Origin: Caulobacter sp.
GTDB lineage: Bacteria > Pseudomonadota > Alphaproteobacteria > Caulobacterales > Caulobacteraceae
Assembly: GCA_030678995.1 (NCBI GenBank)
Contig: JAUXTQ010000060.1
Location: 62,001 to 126,000, forward strand
Length of the DNA stretch: 64,000 nucleotides
Direction of reading: 5' to 3'
The notes below the pieces were generated by a model that was not told where the DNA came from, searched no databases, and worked only from the letters and a program-made list of their open reading frames with translations. Position numbers and translations under genes: made by a program. This document shows positions 29,797 to 38,105 of this stretch, in pieces; positions within the stretch are counted from its first letter, which is position 1; every line of letters begins with the position of its first letter.

Positions 29797-30762
29797 CTAG
29801 AACGCCCCTTCCGGCGTGGCGGCGTACTGGCCGCCCTTGCGGTAGCGGTAGAGGTAGCTGGGTGCGATCGCCTCGATGCTGCGGGGGGTGATGCCCAGAT
29901 CGGCGAAACCGGGTGCGCCGTCGCTGACCACATTGTCCGACTTTAACAGCGCGACCTGGTCCTTCGTCAGCACCGGCGGGATGCCGACGACGGCCGTCAG
30001 GGCCGCGGCCTGGCCGATCAGCGACGCGACGCCCCAGGGCAGGGGAACCAGCAGCCGCGACTTGCCGGTCTCGCGCAGGACGAAGTCCATCAGCTCGCGG
30101 AAGGTGAACACGCCGGGCCCGCCCAGCTCGTAGGTCCGGCCGGCGCAGTCGGGGTCGGTCAGGGCTTTCGCCACCGCCGCGGCCACGTCGGCCACATAGG
30201 CCGGCTGGAACCTTGTCGCGCCGCCGCCGGGCAGAGGCAGGGCCGGGCTGAAGGTCGCCATGCCGGCGAAACGGTTGAAGAAGCTGTCCTCGGGTCCAAA
30301 CACCACCGACGGCCGCAGGATCACCGCCGAGGGGATCAACTCGCGCACCGCCGCCTCGCCCATGGCCTTGGTGCGGGCGTACTTCGACGGTGAGTCGATG
30401 TCGGCGCCGAGGGCCGAGACCTGCACGAAGCGGACGACGCCGCGAGCCTCGGCGGCCTCGGCGATCGTCTTCGAGCCCATGGCGTGCAGCGACTGGAAGC
30501 CCTGGCGGCCGCCCTCGTAGAGAACGCCGACCAGGTTCACGCAGGCCTCGGCCCCGTCCAGCGCCCGGCCCACCGAGGCGGCATTGCGGACGTTGGCCTG
30601 GACCACCTCGATCTGGCCGACGTCGCCCAGCATGCGCAGGCGATAGCCCCGTCCGACGTTGCGCGCGGCGACCCGAACCCGGAAGCCCTGTCTGGCCAGC
30701 GAACGGACGACCTGGCGACCGACAAAGCCGGTTCCCCCGAAGACGGTGACGAGCCCACGCAT
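29797..30762 (-). CDS. NAD(P)-binding SDR, complex I NDUFA9-like subunit family
   Basis: From the ATG at 30762 the protein has 321 residues, starting with the atypical SDR motif VTVFGGTGFVGRQVV. FVQVSALGADIDSPSKYARTKAMGEAAVRE follows, containing the YxxxK-type Tyr and Lys spaced as in NDUFA9-like proteins. VILRPSVVFGPEDSFFNRFA and a long C-terminal helical part complete it. In alphaproteobacteria this family is associated with NADH dehydrogenase (complex I) assembly or quinone synthesis, but direct function here is unproved. Confidence 0.82.
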   Translation of the reverse strand: MRGLVTVFGGTGFVGRQVVRSLARQGFRVRVAARNVGRGYRLRMLGDVGQIEVVQANVRNAASVGRALDGAEACVNLVGVLYEGGRQGFQSLHAMGSKTIAEAAEARGVVRFVQVSALGADIDSPSKYARTKAMGEAAVRELIPSAVILRPSVVFGPEDSFFNRFAGMATFSPALPLPGGGATRFQPAYVADVAAAVAKALTDPDCAGRTYELGGPGVFTFRELMDFVLRETGKSRLLVPLPWGVASLIGQAAALTAVVGIPPVLTKDQVALLKSDNVVSDGAPGFADLGITPRSIEAIAPSYLYRYRKGGQYAATPEGAF

Positions 30763-30897
30763 GACGACGCCTTTTCCCTTTGAACAGCGCCCGGATAGAC
30801 GAGGCGCGGTCCATGCGCAACGCGGCATTGACCGCAGGAAGAGGGCGCCCTATGAGGCTCGCCTTCGCGCCGGTCGGGCTTCCCGACGGGTCAGCGA

Positions 30898-30984
<87 letters not shown>

Positions 30985-31030
30985 CCCTCCTCTTCTATAT
31001 GGTAGAGAGCGAGAGAGGGAGCGACCGCAT

Positions 31031-31648
31031 TTGGCCAATCATCTGCATGAAGGCGACATCCCGGCGGGCCTGTTCGCGGGCGTGACGTCGGTGGCCGTGG
31101 ATTCGGAGACCATGGGCCTGAGTCTGCAGCGCGATCCCCTGTGCCTGGTGCAGATCTCCGCCGGCAACGGCGACGCCCATGTGGTGCGGCTGGGCCGCCC
31201 GGCCTACGACTGCCCCAACCTCAAGGCGTTGATGACCGATCCGGCGGTGCTGAAGATCTTCCACTTCGGCCGCTTTGATATCGCCATGTTCGAGCGCCAC
31301 CTTGGCATCACGACCACCCCCGTCTGGTGCACCAAGATCGCCTCCAAGATCGCCCGCACCTATACTGATCGCCACGGCCTGAAGGACGTGTGCAAGGAAC
31401 TGCTGGGCGTGGACCTCAGCAAGGCCCAGCAGAGTTCCGACTGGGGCGCGGCTTCCCTGTCGCCCGAGCAACTGGCCTACGCCGCCTCCGACGTCCTCTA
31501 CCTGCACGGCCTGAAGGACCGCCTGCAGGCGATGCTCGACCGTGAAGGCCGGGCGGCCCTGGCCCAGGCCTGTTTCGACTTCCTGCCCCAGCGCGCGCGG
31601 CTCGACCTCGCCGGCTGGGAAGAGGTCGACATCTTCGCCCACAGCTGA
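31031..31648 (+). CDS. rnd: Ribonuclease D-like 3'-5' exonuclease
   Basis: The 205-residue protein (TTG start, GGGAG upstream) is a single DEDDy exonuclease domain. Exo I is AVDSETMGL (Asp, Glu), Exo II is FHFGRFDIAMF (Asp), and Exo III is YAASDVLYL (Tyr, Asp). It lacks the HRDC domain of full-length E. coli RNase D, as is common for short alphaproteobacterial versions. It trims 3' ends of tRNA and other small RNAs using two metal ions. It lies just downstream of a tRNA gene and upstream of lptC. Confidence 0.88.
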   Translation: MANHLHEGDIPAGLFAGVTSVAVDSETMGLSLQRDPLCLVQISAGNGDAHVVRLGRPAYDCPNLKALMTDPAVLKIFHFGRFDIAMFERHLGITTTPVWCTKIASKIARTYTDRHGLKDVCKELLGVDLSKAQQSSDWGAASLSPEQLAYAASDVLYLHGLKDRLQAMLDREGRAALAQACFDFLPQRARLDLAGWEEVDIFAHS

Positions 31649-31655
31649 GACGGCC

Positions 31656-32279
31656 ATGACCGCCGCCACTCACCACGTCAGCGCGCCCGTCGACCGCGAT
31701 GCGGTGTTCGCCCGCTGGGAGCGCCGGCTGGTCCTGATCCGCGCCCTGCGCCGGGCGCTGCCCGCGGTGATGGCGTTGATCGCCCTGGCCCTGGTGGGCC
31801 TGGTGACCCTCAGCGCCCTGCAGGCGCCCCGCCCGGTCAAGAGCGACGATCCGATCATCCGCATGGTCGGCGCCCGTTTCCAGGGCCGGGTCGAGGACGG
31901 CCGCAGTTTCCTGATCGGCGCCCGCGAGGCGGCCCGCGACGAGCGCGAGCCGCACCGGGTCAGCCTGACCGAGCCGATCATGGTGGTCGGTGCCGAAACC
32001 GCCACGCCCCGCCGCCTGATGGCCAAGACCGGCGTCTATGACGAGCGGACCCAGCTGTTGCGGCTGACCGGCGACGTGCGCATCGACGACGGCCTTGGCA
32101 ATCGGGTGGCGACCAACGACACCACCATCGACACCCGCACGGGTCTCGCCGTGGGCCAGAAGGGCATCGTCGGAGACGGTCCGGTGGGTCAGGTTTCGGC
32201 CGATTCCTATACGGTCAAGGACAAGGGCGACCGCATCGAGTTTCGAGGCAGGGTTCGCACACGCGTCAATCCGGAATAA
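31656..32279 (+). CDS. lptC: LPS export ABC transporter periplasmic protein LptC
   Basis: The 207-residue bitopic protein has one membrane helix (about residues 36-56) followed by a periplasmic beta-jellyroll of the LptC/OstA type with VSLTEPIMVVG, MAKTGVYDERTQLLRLTGDVRIDDGLGN and a terminal FRGRVRT. LptC docks on LptB2FG and passes LPS to LptA. It is 7 bp after rnd and 8 bp before lptA, in the conserved lptC-lptA-lptB-rpoN order. Confidence 0.92.
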   Translation: MTAATHHVSAPVDRDAVFARWERRLVLIRALRRALPAVMALIALALVGLVTLSALQAPRPVKSDDPIIRMVGARFQGRVEDGRSFLIGAREAARDEREPHRVSLTEPIMVVGAETATPRRLMAKTGVYDERTQLLRLTGDVRIDDGLGNRVATNDTTIDTRTGLAVGQKGIVGDGPVGQVSADSYTVKDKGDRIEFRGRVRTRVNPE

Positions 32280-32287
32280 GACGGGTC

Positions 32288-32830
32288 ATGGTCATGTCGG
32301 GAACGCGCATGCAGAGCGCCAAAAGAAAACTCGGACTCGCGAGCCTGGTCGTCGCGGGCGTTGCACTAACGGCGGGCGGGGCCTTCGCCCAGCTGGATCC
32401 GCGCGCGCCCACCGACATAACCGCCGACTACTCCGAAGTGATCCAGAGCCAGTGCCTGAGCACCTGGAGCGGCGCGGTGGAGGCCCTGCAGGGCAAAACC
32501 CGGATTCGCGCCGACAAGATCGTCGTGCACAGCCGCAAGGGCGGCGACGGCTGCGGCGACATGGATCGCCTCGAGGCTGATGGCCAGGTCTACTTCGTGA
32601 CCCCCGAACGCACCGTGCGCGCCGACAGCGCCATCTATGTCTTCTCCTCCGAGACCGTCACCCTGACCGGCAACGTCATTGTCGTGCAGGGCAAGAGCGT
32701 GGTCCGTGGCGACCGCCTGGTGATCAACACCAAGACCGGCCAGGCCCAGATGTCGTCAAACACCACCGGCCGCAACAAGGCCGGCCGGGTCCGCGGCGTC
32801 TTCTATCCCAATCAGGGGACCACCAACTAG
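32288..32830 (+). CDS. lptA: LPS transport periplasmic protein LptA
   Basis: The 180-residue protein has a signal peptide (hydrophobic stretch about 14-30 ending AFAQ) and an OstA/LptA beta-jellyroll: PTDITADYSEVIQSQCLSTWSGAVEALQG, ADKIVVHSRK, LEADGQVYFVTPERTVRADSAIYVFSSETVTLTGNV and VVRGDRLVINTKTGQ. LptA oligomers form the periplasmic bridge for LPS. Its stop codon abuts the GTG start of lptB with no gap, indicating coupled translation. Confidence 0.93.
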   Translation: MVMSGTRMQSAKRKLGLASLVVAGVALTAGGAFAQLDPRAPTDITADYSEVIQSQCLSTWSGAVEALQGKTRIRADKIVVHSRKGGDGCGDMDRLEADGQVYFVTPERTVRADSAIYVFSSETVTLTGNVIVVQGKSVVRGDRLVINTKTGQAQMSSNTTGRNKAGRVRGVFYPNQGTTN

Positions 32831-33574
32831 GTGGCCGCCGACCTCGACCAGACCGGCGAAGGACTCGTCGTCAACCGACTGGTGAAGTCGTTTGGCGAGC
32901 GGCAGGTCGTGCGCGGCGTCAGCCTGCGGCTGCGGCGCGGTGAGGTGGCCGGCCTGCTGGGCCCCAACGGCGCGGGCAAGACCACCTGTTTCTACATGGT
33001 CACCGGACTGATCCCCGTCGACGAGGGAACCATTCACCTCGACGGCCGCGACATCACCGCCCTGCCGATGTACCAGCGCGCCCGGATGGGCGTGGGCTAC
33101 CTGCCGCAGGAAGCCTCGATCTTTCGCGGCATGACGGTGGAGGAAAACGTCCTCGCCGTTGTGGAGATGCGCGAGAAGGAGCCCTCCAGGGCCCGCGAGG
33201 CGACCCACGCCCTACTGGAAGAGCTGCGTATCAGCCACCTGAAGACGGCGCCCGCGGTGTCGCTGTCGGGCGGCGAGCGGCGGCGGGTGGAAATCGCGCG
33301 GGCGCTGGCCAGCGAGCCCAGCTTCATGCTGCTGGATGAGCCGTTCGCCGGCATCGACCCCCTGGCCATCGCCGACATCCGCGAGGTGATCGGCTATCTG
33401 AAGGGCCGCGGCATCGGCATCCTGGTCACCGACCACAATGTCCGCGAGACCCTCGACATCATCGACCGCGCCTCGATCATCCATGCCGGGGAAGTGCTGT
33501 TCGAGGGCGCGCCGCAGGAGATCGTCGACAACCCCGACGTCCGCCGCGTCTACCTGGGCGACCGGTTCAGCTAG
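32831..33574 (+). CDS. lptB: LPS export ABC transporter ATP-binding protein LptB
   Basis: The 247-residue ATPase starts with GTG immediately after the lptA stop. Walker A is GPNGAGKTT, the Q-loop YLPQEASIFRGMTVEENV, the signature LSGGERRRVEIARAL, Walker B FMLLDEPFAGIDP, and the H-loop VTDHN. It powers LPS extraction with LptFG, which are not in this window. The order lptC-A-B followed by rpoN is widely conserved in Proteobacteria. Confidence 0.96.
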   Translation: MAADLDQTGEGLVVNRLVKSFGERQVVRGVSLRLRRGEVAGLLGPNGAGKTTCFYMVTGLIPVDEGTIHLDGRDITALPMYQRARMGVGYLPQEASIFRGMTVEENVLAVVEMREKEPSRAREATHALLEELRISHLKTAPAVSLSGGERRRVEIARALASEPSFMLLDEPFAGIDPLAIADIREVIGYLKGRGIGILVTDHNVRETLDIIDRASIIHAGEVLFEGAPQEIVDNPDVRRVYLGDRFS

Positions 33575-33604
33575 CTTCGATCGTCACCCGCCAATCCCCT
33601 CCAT

Positions 33605-33724
33605 CGTCATGGCCCGACTTGTTCGGGCCACCCAAGCGCGCTGGACGAGGGGGTTTCGTCGCCATTCGATTTGATTCTGCAACACCCGTGTTCCTGGGTG
33701 GCCCGAACAAGTCGGGCCATGACG
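33605..33724. repeat. Inverted-repeat element, family T-like variant (F)
   Basis: Arms 33605-33634 and 33695-33724 are perfect reverse complements. Each arm reads GTCAT, then a hairpin GGCCCGA-CTTG-TTCGGGCC, then ACCCA. The outer TCAT and ACCCA match family T, while the stem is a different but still self-complementary sequence. It lies between lptB and rpoN and may separate or attenuate their transcription. Confidence 0.87.
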
Positions 33725-33845
33725 GTGGGTGGCGAGATGTCGATGGGTCTCGCTCCCCCGTGCAAGAACCGCGCCGCTTAAGGGCTGCGTTAACCGTCCG
33801 GCGTCCAAGCTGCCCCCTGGTTGTTCCAACGGGTGGGGGAAGCGC

Positions 33846-35342
33846 GTGGCGCTCGGTCCAAGACTTGAGCTGAGACAGGGCCAGAGCCTCGTCATCACGC
33901 CGCAGCTGCAGCAGGCGATCAAGCTGCTGCAACTGACCAACCTCGAGCTGGAGGTCTACGTCGAGGGCGAGCTGGAGCGCAATCCGCTGCTGGCCCGTGA
34001 CGATCGGGACAACGAGCCCGAGACGGAGACCGTCCGCACCGAGACCCCCGACTATTCCGCCGACCAGGTCCCCGACGGCGCGGCCCAGGCGGACATGGAC
34101 GGCGGGCCGTCCGACCTGTCGCCGGGCGAGCGCGACGCCGGCGACGGCGACACCAGCGAGCCGGGCCGGGCCGGCGGCGACATCGACTGGTCGCGCGCCG
34201 GGCGCGGCGGCAGTTTCGAGGGCGAGGACAGCCTCGAAGGCCGGTTGACCCGCGACAAGACCCTGGGCGAGCACCTGCACGACCAGCTGGCCGTGGCCCG
34301 CCTGAACGAACCGCAGCGGGTGGTCGCCGCGGTGCTGATCGACGCCGTCGACGAGGGCGGCTACATGCGCGCCGACCTGGTCGACATGGCCGACCGGCTC
34401 GGCTGTGAACTGGCCTTCATTGAGGAGGTGCTCAGCGTCCTGCAGGGCTTCGAGCCGGTCGGCATCATGGCCCGCGACGTGCGCGAGTGTCTGGCGATCC
34501 AACTCAAGGACCGCAACCGGTTCGACCCGGCCATGGCCGCGCTGCTGGACAACCTCGAACTACTGGCCCGCCGCGACATGAACGGGCTCAGAAAGGCCTG
34601 CGGCGTCGACGACGAAGACCTGCGCGAGATGATCAGCGAGCTGAAGGCCCTGACGCCCCGCCCGGGCGCGGCCTTCGGCGGCGAGCCGTCCCAGCCGGTC
34701 GTGCCCGACGTATTCGTCCGCGAGGGCTCGGGCGGCCTGTGGCTGGTCGAGCTGAACACCGACACCCTGCCCAAGGTGCTGGTCGACCGGCGCTATCACG
34801 CCAAGGTTTCCGGCGGGGCCCGCACCGACCAGGAAAAGACCTTCGTCCAGGACTGCCTGGCCAGCGCCAACTGGCTGGTCAAGAGCCTGGACCAGCGGGC
34901 CCGCACCATCCTCAAGGTGTCGAGCGAAATCGTGCGCCAGCAGGACGGCTTCCTGGCCTATGGCGTGGAACACCTGCGGCCGCTAAACCTGAAGACCGTG
35001 GCCGACGCCATCGGCATGCACGAGAGCACGGTCAGCCGGGTCACCTCGAACAAATACATCGCCACTCCGCGCGGGGTGTTCGAGCTGAAGTTCTTCTTCA
35101 CCTCCTCGATCGCCTCCTCGTCCGGCGGCGAGGCCCATTCGGCAGAGGCCGTGCGACACAAGATCCGCCAGCTGATCGAGGCCGAGGGCGCCGAGAGCGA
35201 CGTGCATTCCGACGACGCCATCGTCGACATCCTCAAGGAAGCCGGCGTCGACATCGCTCGCCGCACGGTGGCCAAGTATCGCGAGGCCATGCGCATTCCC
35301 TCGTCGGTCGAGCGCCGCCGGATGTTGCGCGCCTCGGCGTAA
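33846..35342 (+). CDS. rpoN: RNA polymerase sigma-54 factor
   Basis: From the GTG at 33846 (GGGGGAAG upstream) the protein has 498 residues. Region I is Gln/Leu-rich (LRQGQSLVITPQLQQAIKLLQLTNLELEVYVEGELERNPLL), an acidic linker follows, then the core-binding domain, the HTH (VADAIGMHESTVSRVTSNKYI) and the RpoN box ARRTVAKYREAMRIP. Sigma-54 needs AAA+ activators and in Caulobacter governs flagellar and stalk genes. It is followed by exoD, hpf and ptsN, the usual sigma-54 neighbourhood with exoD inserted. Confidence 0.96.
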   Translation: MALGPRLELRQGQSLVITPQLQQAIKLLQLTNLELEVYVEGELERNPLLARDDRDNEPETETVRTETPDYSADQVPDGAAQADMDGGPSDLSPGERDAGDGDTSEPGRAGGDIDWSRAGRGGSFEGEDSLEGRLTRDKTLGEHLHDQLAVARLNEPQRVVAAVLIDAVDEGGYMRADLVDMADRLGCELAFIEEVLSVLQGFEPVGIMARDVRECLAIQLKDRNRFDPAMAALLDNLELLARRDMNGLRKACGVDDEDLREMISELKALTPRPGAAFGGEPSQPVVPDVFVREGSGGLWLVELNTDTLPKVLVDRRYHAKVSGGARTDQEKTFVQDCLASANWLVKSLDQRARTILKVSSEIVRQQDGFLAYGVEHLRPLNLKTVADAIGMHESTVSRVTSNKYIATPRGVFELKFFFTSSIASSSGGEAHSAEAVRHKIRQLIEAEGAESDVHSDDAIVDILKEAGVDIARRTVAKYREAMRIPSSVERRRMLRASA

Positions 35343-35397
35343 TTTGGCCTGGGCGTTCGCGCCCTTCATGCGGTTAGAATGGGCGCCGGAGCCCGAG

Positions 35398-36018
35398 ATG
35401 AATCCCCTCGAACGTCGTCAACCGCTGTCCGACCTGCTGCAGGATATCAGCGACGACCCCGATCCGGAGGTGACGGTCGGCGAGATCGTGCACAGGCTCG
35501 GGCGCCGGTCTTTCGGCGCGCTGCTGTTCATCTTCTCGGCGCCCAACTGGCTGCCGCTTCCGCCGGGCTCCTCGACCTTCCTGGCCGCGCCGCTGCTTCT
35601 TCTGGCGCCGCAGATCGCCATCGGCATCCGCGGTCCGTGGCTGCCGCGGTTCATCGACGAGCGGAAGATCAGGCGGGCGGACCTGGCCGGCGCCTTCCGC
35701 AAGCTGATCCCCACGCTGCAAAAGATCGAAAAGGTCTCCCGGCCCCGCCTGGCCTTCCTGTTCGGACCGATCGGCGACCGGCTGATCGGTCTGACGGTGA
35801 CTCTGCTGTCGCTGGTGCTGCTGCTGCCGATCTTCCTGGGCAACATGGCCCCGGCCGCGGCGATCGCCGCCTTCGGCCTGGGACTGATCCAGCGCGACGG
35901 CTATTTCGCCGTCGCCGGCTACGTCATTTCGGCGATCAGCGTGGGATTGCTGGTGGTCGGCTGGAACGTGGCTGTGGCGTTTATCCAGCACATCGCGCAG
36001 GTCCTCGGCCTGGCCTGA
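35398..36018 (+). CDS. exoD: ExoD family exopolysaccharide synthesis protein
   Basis: The 206-residue protein (ATG at 35398 with GGAG upstream) is largely hydrophobic with several membrane helices. It has the ExoD motifs LGRRSFGALLFIFSAPNWLPLPPGSSTFLAAPLLLLAPQ, WLPRFIDERKIRR and NMAPAAAIAAFGLGLIQRDGYF. ExoD was described in rhizobia as affecting exopolysaccharide and alkaline tolerance; the biochemical activity is not established. It sits between rpoN and hpf. Confidence 0.82.
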   Translation: MNPLERRQPLSDLLQDISDDPDPEVTVGEIVHRLGRRSFGALLFIFSAPNWLPLPPGSSTFLAAPLLLLAPQIAIGIRGPWLPRFIDERKIRRADLAGAFRKLIPTLQKIEKVSRPRLAFLFGPIGDRLIGLTVTLLSLVLLLPIFLGNMAPAAAIAAFGLGLIQRDGYFAVAGYVISAISVGLLVVGWNVAVAFIQHIAQVLGLA

Positions 36019-36094
36019 TCGCGCGCCGCTCACAAACCGGAGAGCGCCTTTCCGATTGCTTGACACCTATCGCCGCCGGGCGCGTTCTATTCCC

Positions 36095-36715
36095 ATGCAA
36101 GTGCAAGTCTCCGGCAAGCACGTCGACGTCGGGGAGGCCCTGCGTTCGCGGGTCTCGGACGACATCACCTCCACCATCGGCAAGTATTTTGATCGCGGCG
36201 GCACGGCCGACGTCGTGGTCGCCAAGGATGGGTTCAATTTTCGGGTCGATTGTTCCATCCGGCTGGATTCCGGCCAGATGCTGCAGAGCCAGGGCCTGGG
36301 CGGCGACGCCCACGCCGCCTTCGGCAGCGCGCTCGACAAGATCGAGAAACGCGTACGCCGCTACAAGCGCCGGCTGAAGAGCCACTCGGTCCAGGCCGGC
36401 GCGCGGCGGGAGGAAACGGCGGCGATGTACGTCCTGCGCTCCCCCGACGACGACGTCGAGGAGTGGGACGATATCGACGGCAACGGTCCGCCGACCGGCA
36501 TGATCATCGCCGAGTCCGAGGAAGCGCTCAAAACAATGACCGTTTCGATGGCGGTGATGGAACTGGACTTGACTGAATCTCGAACAATCGTGTTTAGGAA
36601 CGCCGCCCACGGGGGATTGTCCGTGGTCTATCGGCGACCAGACGGGAACATCGGCTGGATCGACCCTGAACGCACTCAGTCACAGAACGGCAACGGGAAA
36701 CGGGCACACGCCTGA
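36095..36715 (+). CDS. hpf: Ribosome hibernation promoting factor, long form
   Basis: From the ATG at 36095 the protein has 206 residues. An N-terminal S30AE domain (MQVQVSGKHVDVGEALRSRV through RVRRYKRRLKSH) is joined by an acidic linker (SPDDDVEEWDDIDGNGPP) to the long-HPF C-terminal domain (AVMELDLTESRTIVFRNAAHGGLSVVYRRPDGNIGWIDP). That domain drives 100S ribosome dimers. A TTGACA at 36060-36065 lies close upstream and no SD is seen before the ATG, so the message may be nearly leaderless. It is followed by ptsN. Confidence 0.93.
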   Translation: MQVQVSGKHVDVGEALRSRVSDDITSTIGKYFDRGGTADVVVAKDGFNFRVDCSIRLDSGQMLQSQGLGGDAHAAFGSALDKIEKRVRRYKRRLKSHSVQAGARREETAAMYVLRSPDDDVEEWDDIDGNGPPTGMIIAESEEALKTMTVSMAVMELDLTESRTIVFRNAAHGGLSVVYRRPDGNIGWIDPERTQSQNGNGKRAHA

Positions 36716-36769
36716 CATGGCGCGGCCCGGACCTCGGCCACCGGTCTGAATATTGCGAGTCCCAAGCGT

Positions 36770-37234
36770 ATGAACATCGGTGATCTGCTGGAGCCGCGCG
36801 CCATCGCGCCGCGCGCGGGAGGTGGCAGCAAGCGTCAGGTTCTGTCGGCGGTGGCCGACATCGCGGCGCGCACCTTCGGCCTGAAGGCCGGGACGGTGCT
36901 CGACGCCCTGCTGGAACGGGAGGCGGCCGGCTCGACCGGAGTCGGTCACGGCGTGGCCGTGCCCCATGCCCGTCTGCCGGGCCTCGACCGCATGCGCGGC
37001 GTCTTCGTGCGTCTGGAGCAGCCCGCCGCGTTCGAGGCGGTGGACGATCAGCCTGTCGATCTGGTGTTCGCCCTGTTCGCGCCTGAGGATTGCGATTCCG
37101 AGCACCTGCGGACCCTGGCCCGGGTCTCGCGCCTGCTGCGCCAGGGCGACGTCCGCCAGCAGATCCGCCAGGCGCGCACCGCTGAAGCCATCCATGCCCT
37201 GCTGGCGCGCGAACCCCAGTCGTCGGCGGCGTAG
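36770..37234 (+). CDS. ptsN: PTS IIA-like nitrogen-regulatory protein
   Basis: The 154-residue protein matches EIIA-Ntr: the phosphorylated histidine is H66 in GVGHGVAVPHARLPGL, with DDQPVDLVFALFAPED and LRTLARVSRLLRQ following. In the PTS-Ntr phosphorelay it takes phosphate from NPr and regulates potassium uptake, carbon/nitrogen balance and (p)ppGpp enzymes by binding. It lies 54 bp after hpf in the standard rpoN-hpf-ptsN neighbourhood. Confidence 0.94.
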   Translation: MNIGDLLEPRAIAPRAGGGSKRQVLSAVADIAARTFGLKAGTVLDALLEREAAGSTGVGHGVAVPHARLPGLDRMRGVFVRLEQPAAFEAVDDQPVDLVFALFAPEDCDSEHLRTLARVSRLLRQGDVRQQIRQARTAEAIHALLAREPQSSAA

Positions 37235-37256
37235 GTCCGGCCTCGATCAATCCGCC

Positions 37257-37514
37257 CTAGTGAACCGACACCGGCGCCAATTCGTGCGCCAGGGCCGCGG
37301 CCATGGCCGAGTCGCGGTCGCCGAGCACCGCCAGGCGCTCGCCATCAGCGCGGTGAACCGCGTAGAGGGTCTGTTCGGGCGAGATGGAAAAGCCCTGCAG
37401 CGCCGCCACCGGCGTGTCGGCGATGATCTCGGCCGCCGTGACGGGCCGCACATAGACCAGGTCGGGCGCGCCGAGGGCGGCAAAGGCTTCCTTGGTAAGC
37501 AGTTGGGGTGTCAT
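37257..37514 (-). CDS. DUF1150 family protein
   Basis: The 85-residue protein starts at the ATG at 37514, which has a nearly perfect Shine-Dalgarno (AAGGAGGT) 7 bp upstream, the best in the window. The sequence KEAFAALGAPDLVYVRPVTAAEI, then LYAVHRADGERLAVLGDRDSAMAAA is the DUF1150 signature. In alphaproteobacteria these small proteins are encoded next to small heat-shock proteins, as here (Hsp20 immediately upstream on the same strand). Their function is unknown; the strong SD suggests abundant synthesis. Confidence 0.85.
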   Translation of the reverse strand: MTPQLLTKEAFAALGAPDLVYVRPVTAAEIIADTPVAALQGFSISPEQTLYAVHRADGERLAVLGDRDSAMAAALAHELAPVSVH

Positions 37515-37560
37515 TGAGACCACCTCCTTCAAAAAGGGAACGCGGGGAACAGCCGCCGGT

Positions 37561-37983
37561 TCACTCGGCCGTCCGGATCGGAATGCGCTGGATCAGCCGC
37601 TGCGGCTCGGGACGGGCCAGATCGACGTGAAGCAGGCCGTGTTCCAGCAGGGCGCCGCTGACCACCATCCCGTCGGCCAGCACGAAGGTCCGGATGAACC
37701 CTCGCGCCGCGATGCCCCGGTGCAGGAAGGCCCGCTCGGCGTCGGAACCGTCGCCACGACGGCCGGCGACGGTCAGCTGGTTGCCTTCCACCTGGATCTC
37801 GAGCTGGTCGGGCGAGAAGCCGGCCACCGCCAGGGTGATCCTGACGCCGCCATCCTCATGGGCCTCCACATTGTAGGGCGGGTAGCCCTCCGCGGCGGCC
37901 TTGGCGGCCCGTTCGATCAGGCCTCGGGTGTGTTCGAACCCCAGAAGAAAGGGGCTGTCAAAAAGCAGCGGTCGTGTGGTCAT
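37561..37983 (-). CDS. Hsp20 family small heat-shock protein
   Basis: The 140-residue protein has an alpha-crystallin domain: YPPYNVEAHEDGGVRITLAVAGFSPDQLEIQVEGNQLTVAGRR, then ERAFLHRGIAARGFIRTFVLADGMVVSGALLEHGLLHVDL, and a C-terminal IxI-type motif (RIPI). These ATP-independent chaperones hold unfolded proteins. It is the probable first gene of a two-gene unit with the DUF1150 gene 46 bp downstream. I could not identify a convincing sigma-32 promoter or thermosensor hairpin upstream. Confidence 0.9.
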   Translation of the reverse strand: MTTRPLLFDSPFLLGFEHTRGLIERAAKAAAEGYPPYNVEAHEDGGVRITLAVAGFSPDQLEIQVEGNQLTVAGRRGDGSDAERAFLHRGIAARGFIRTFVLADGMVVSGALLEHGLLHVDLARPEPQRLIQRIPIRTAE

Positions 37984-38105
37984 TCCGAAGACAGAGTCCT
38001 TGCACAAGCGACTCCCGCCAGGGCCGGCCCTTCATGGCGCCGGCCCGGACGGTGTGATCCATAGGTGGAGACTGGCGGCCCGGGCTGCAAGGCAGCGACG
38101 ACGGG

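Noticed and set aside
33778-33793. TTAA...TTAA pair upstream of rpoN as a CtrA site
   Set aside because: Spacing is 8 bp, not 7, so it does not fit the CtrA consensus.
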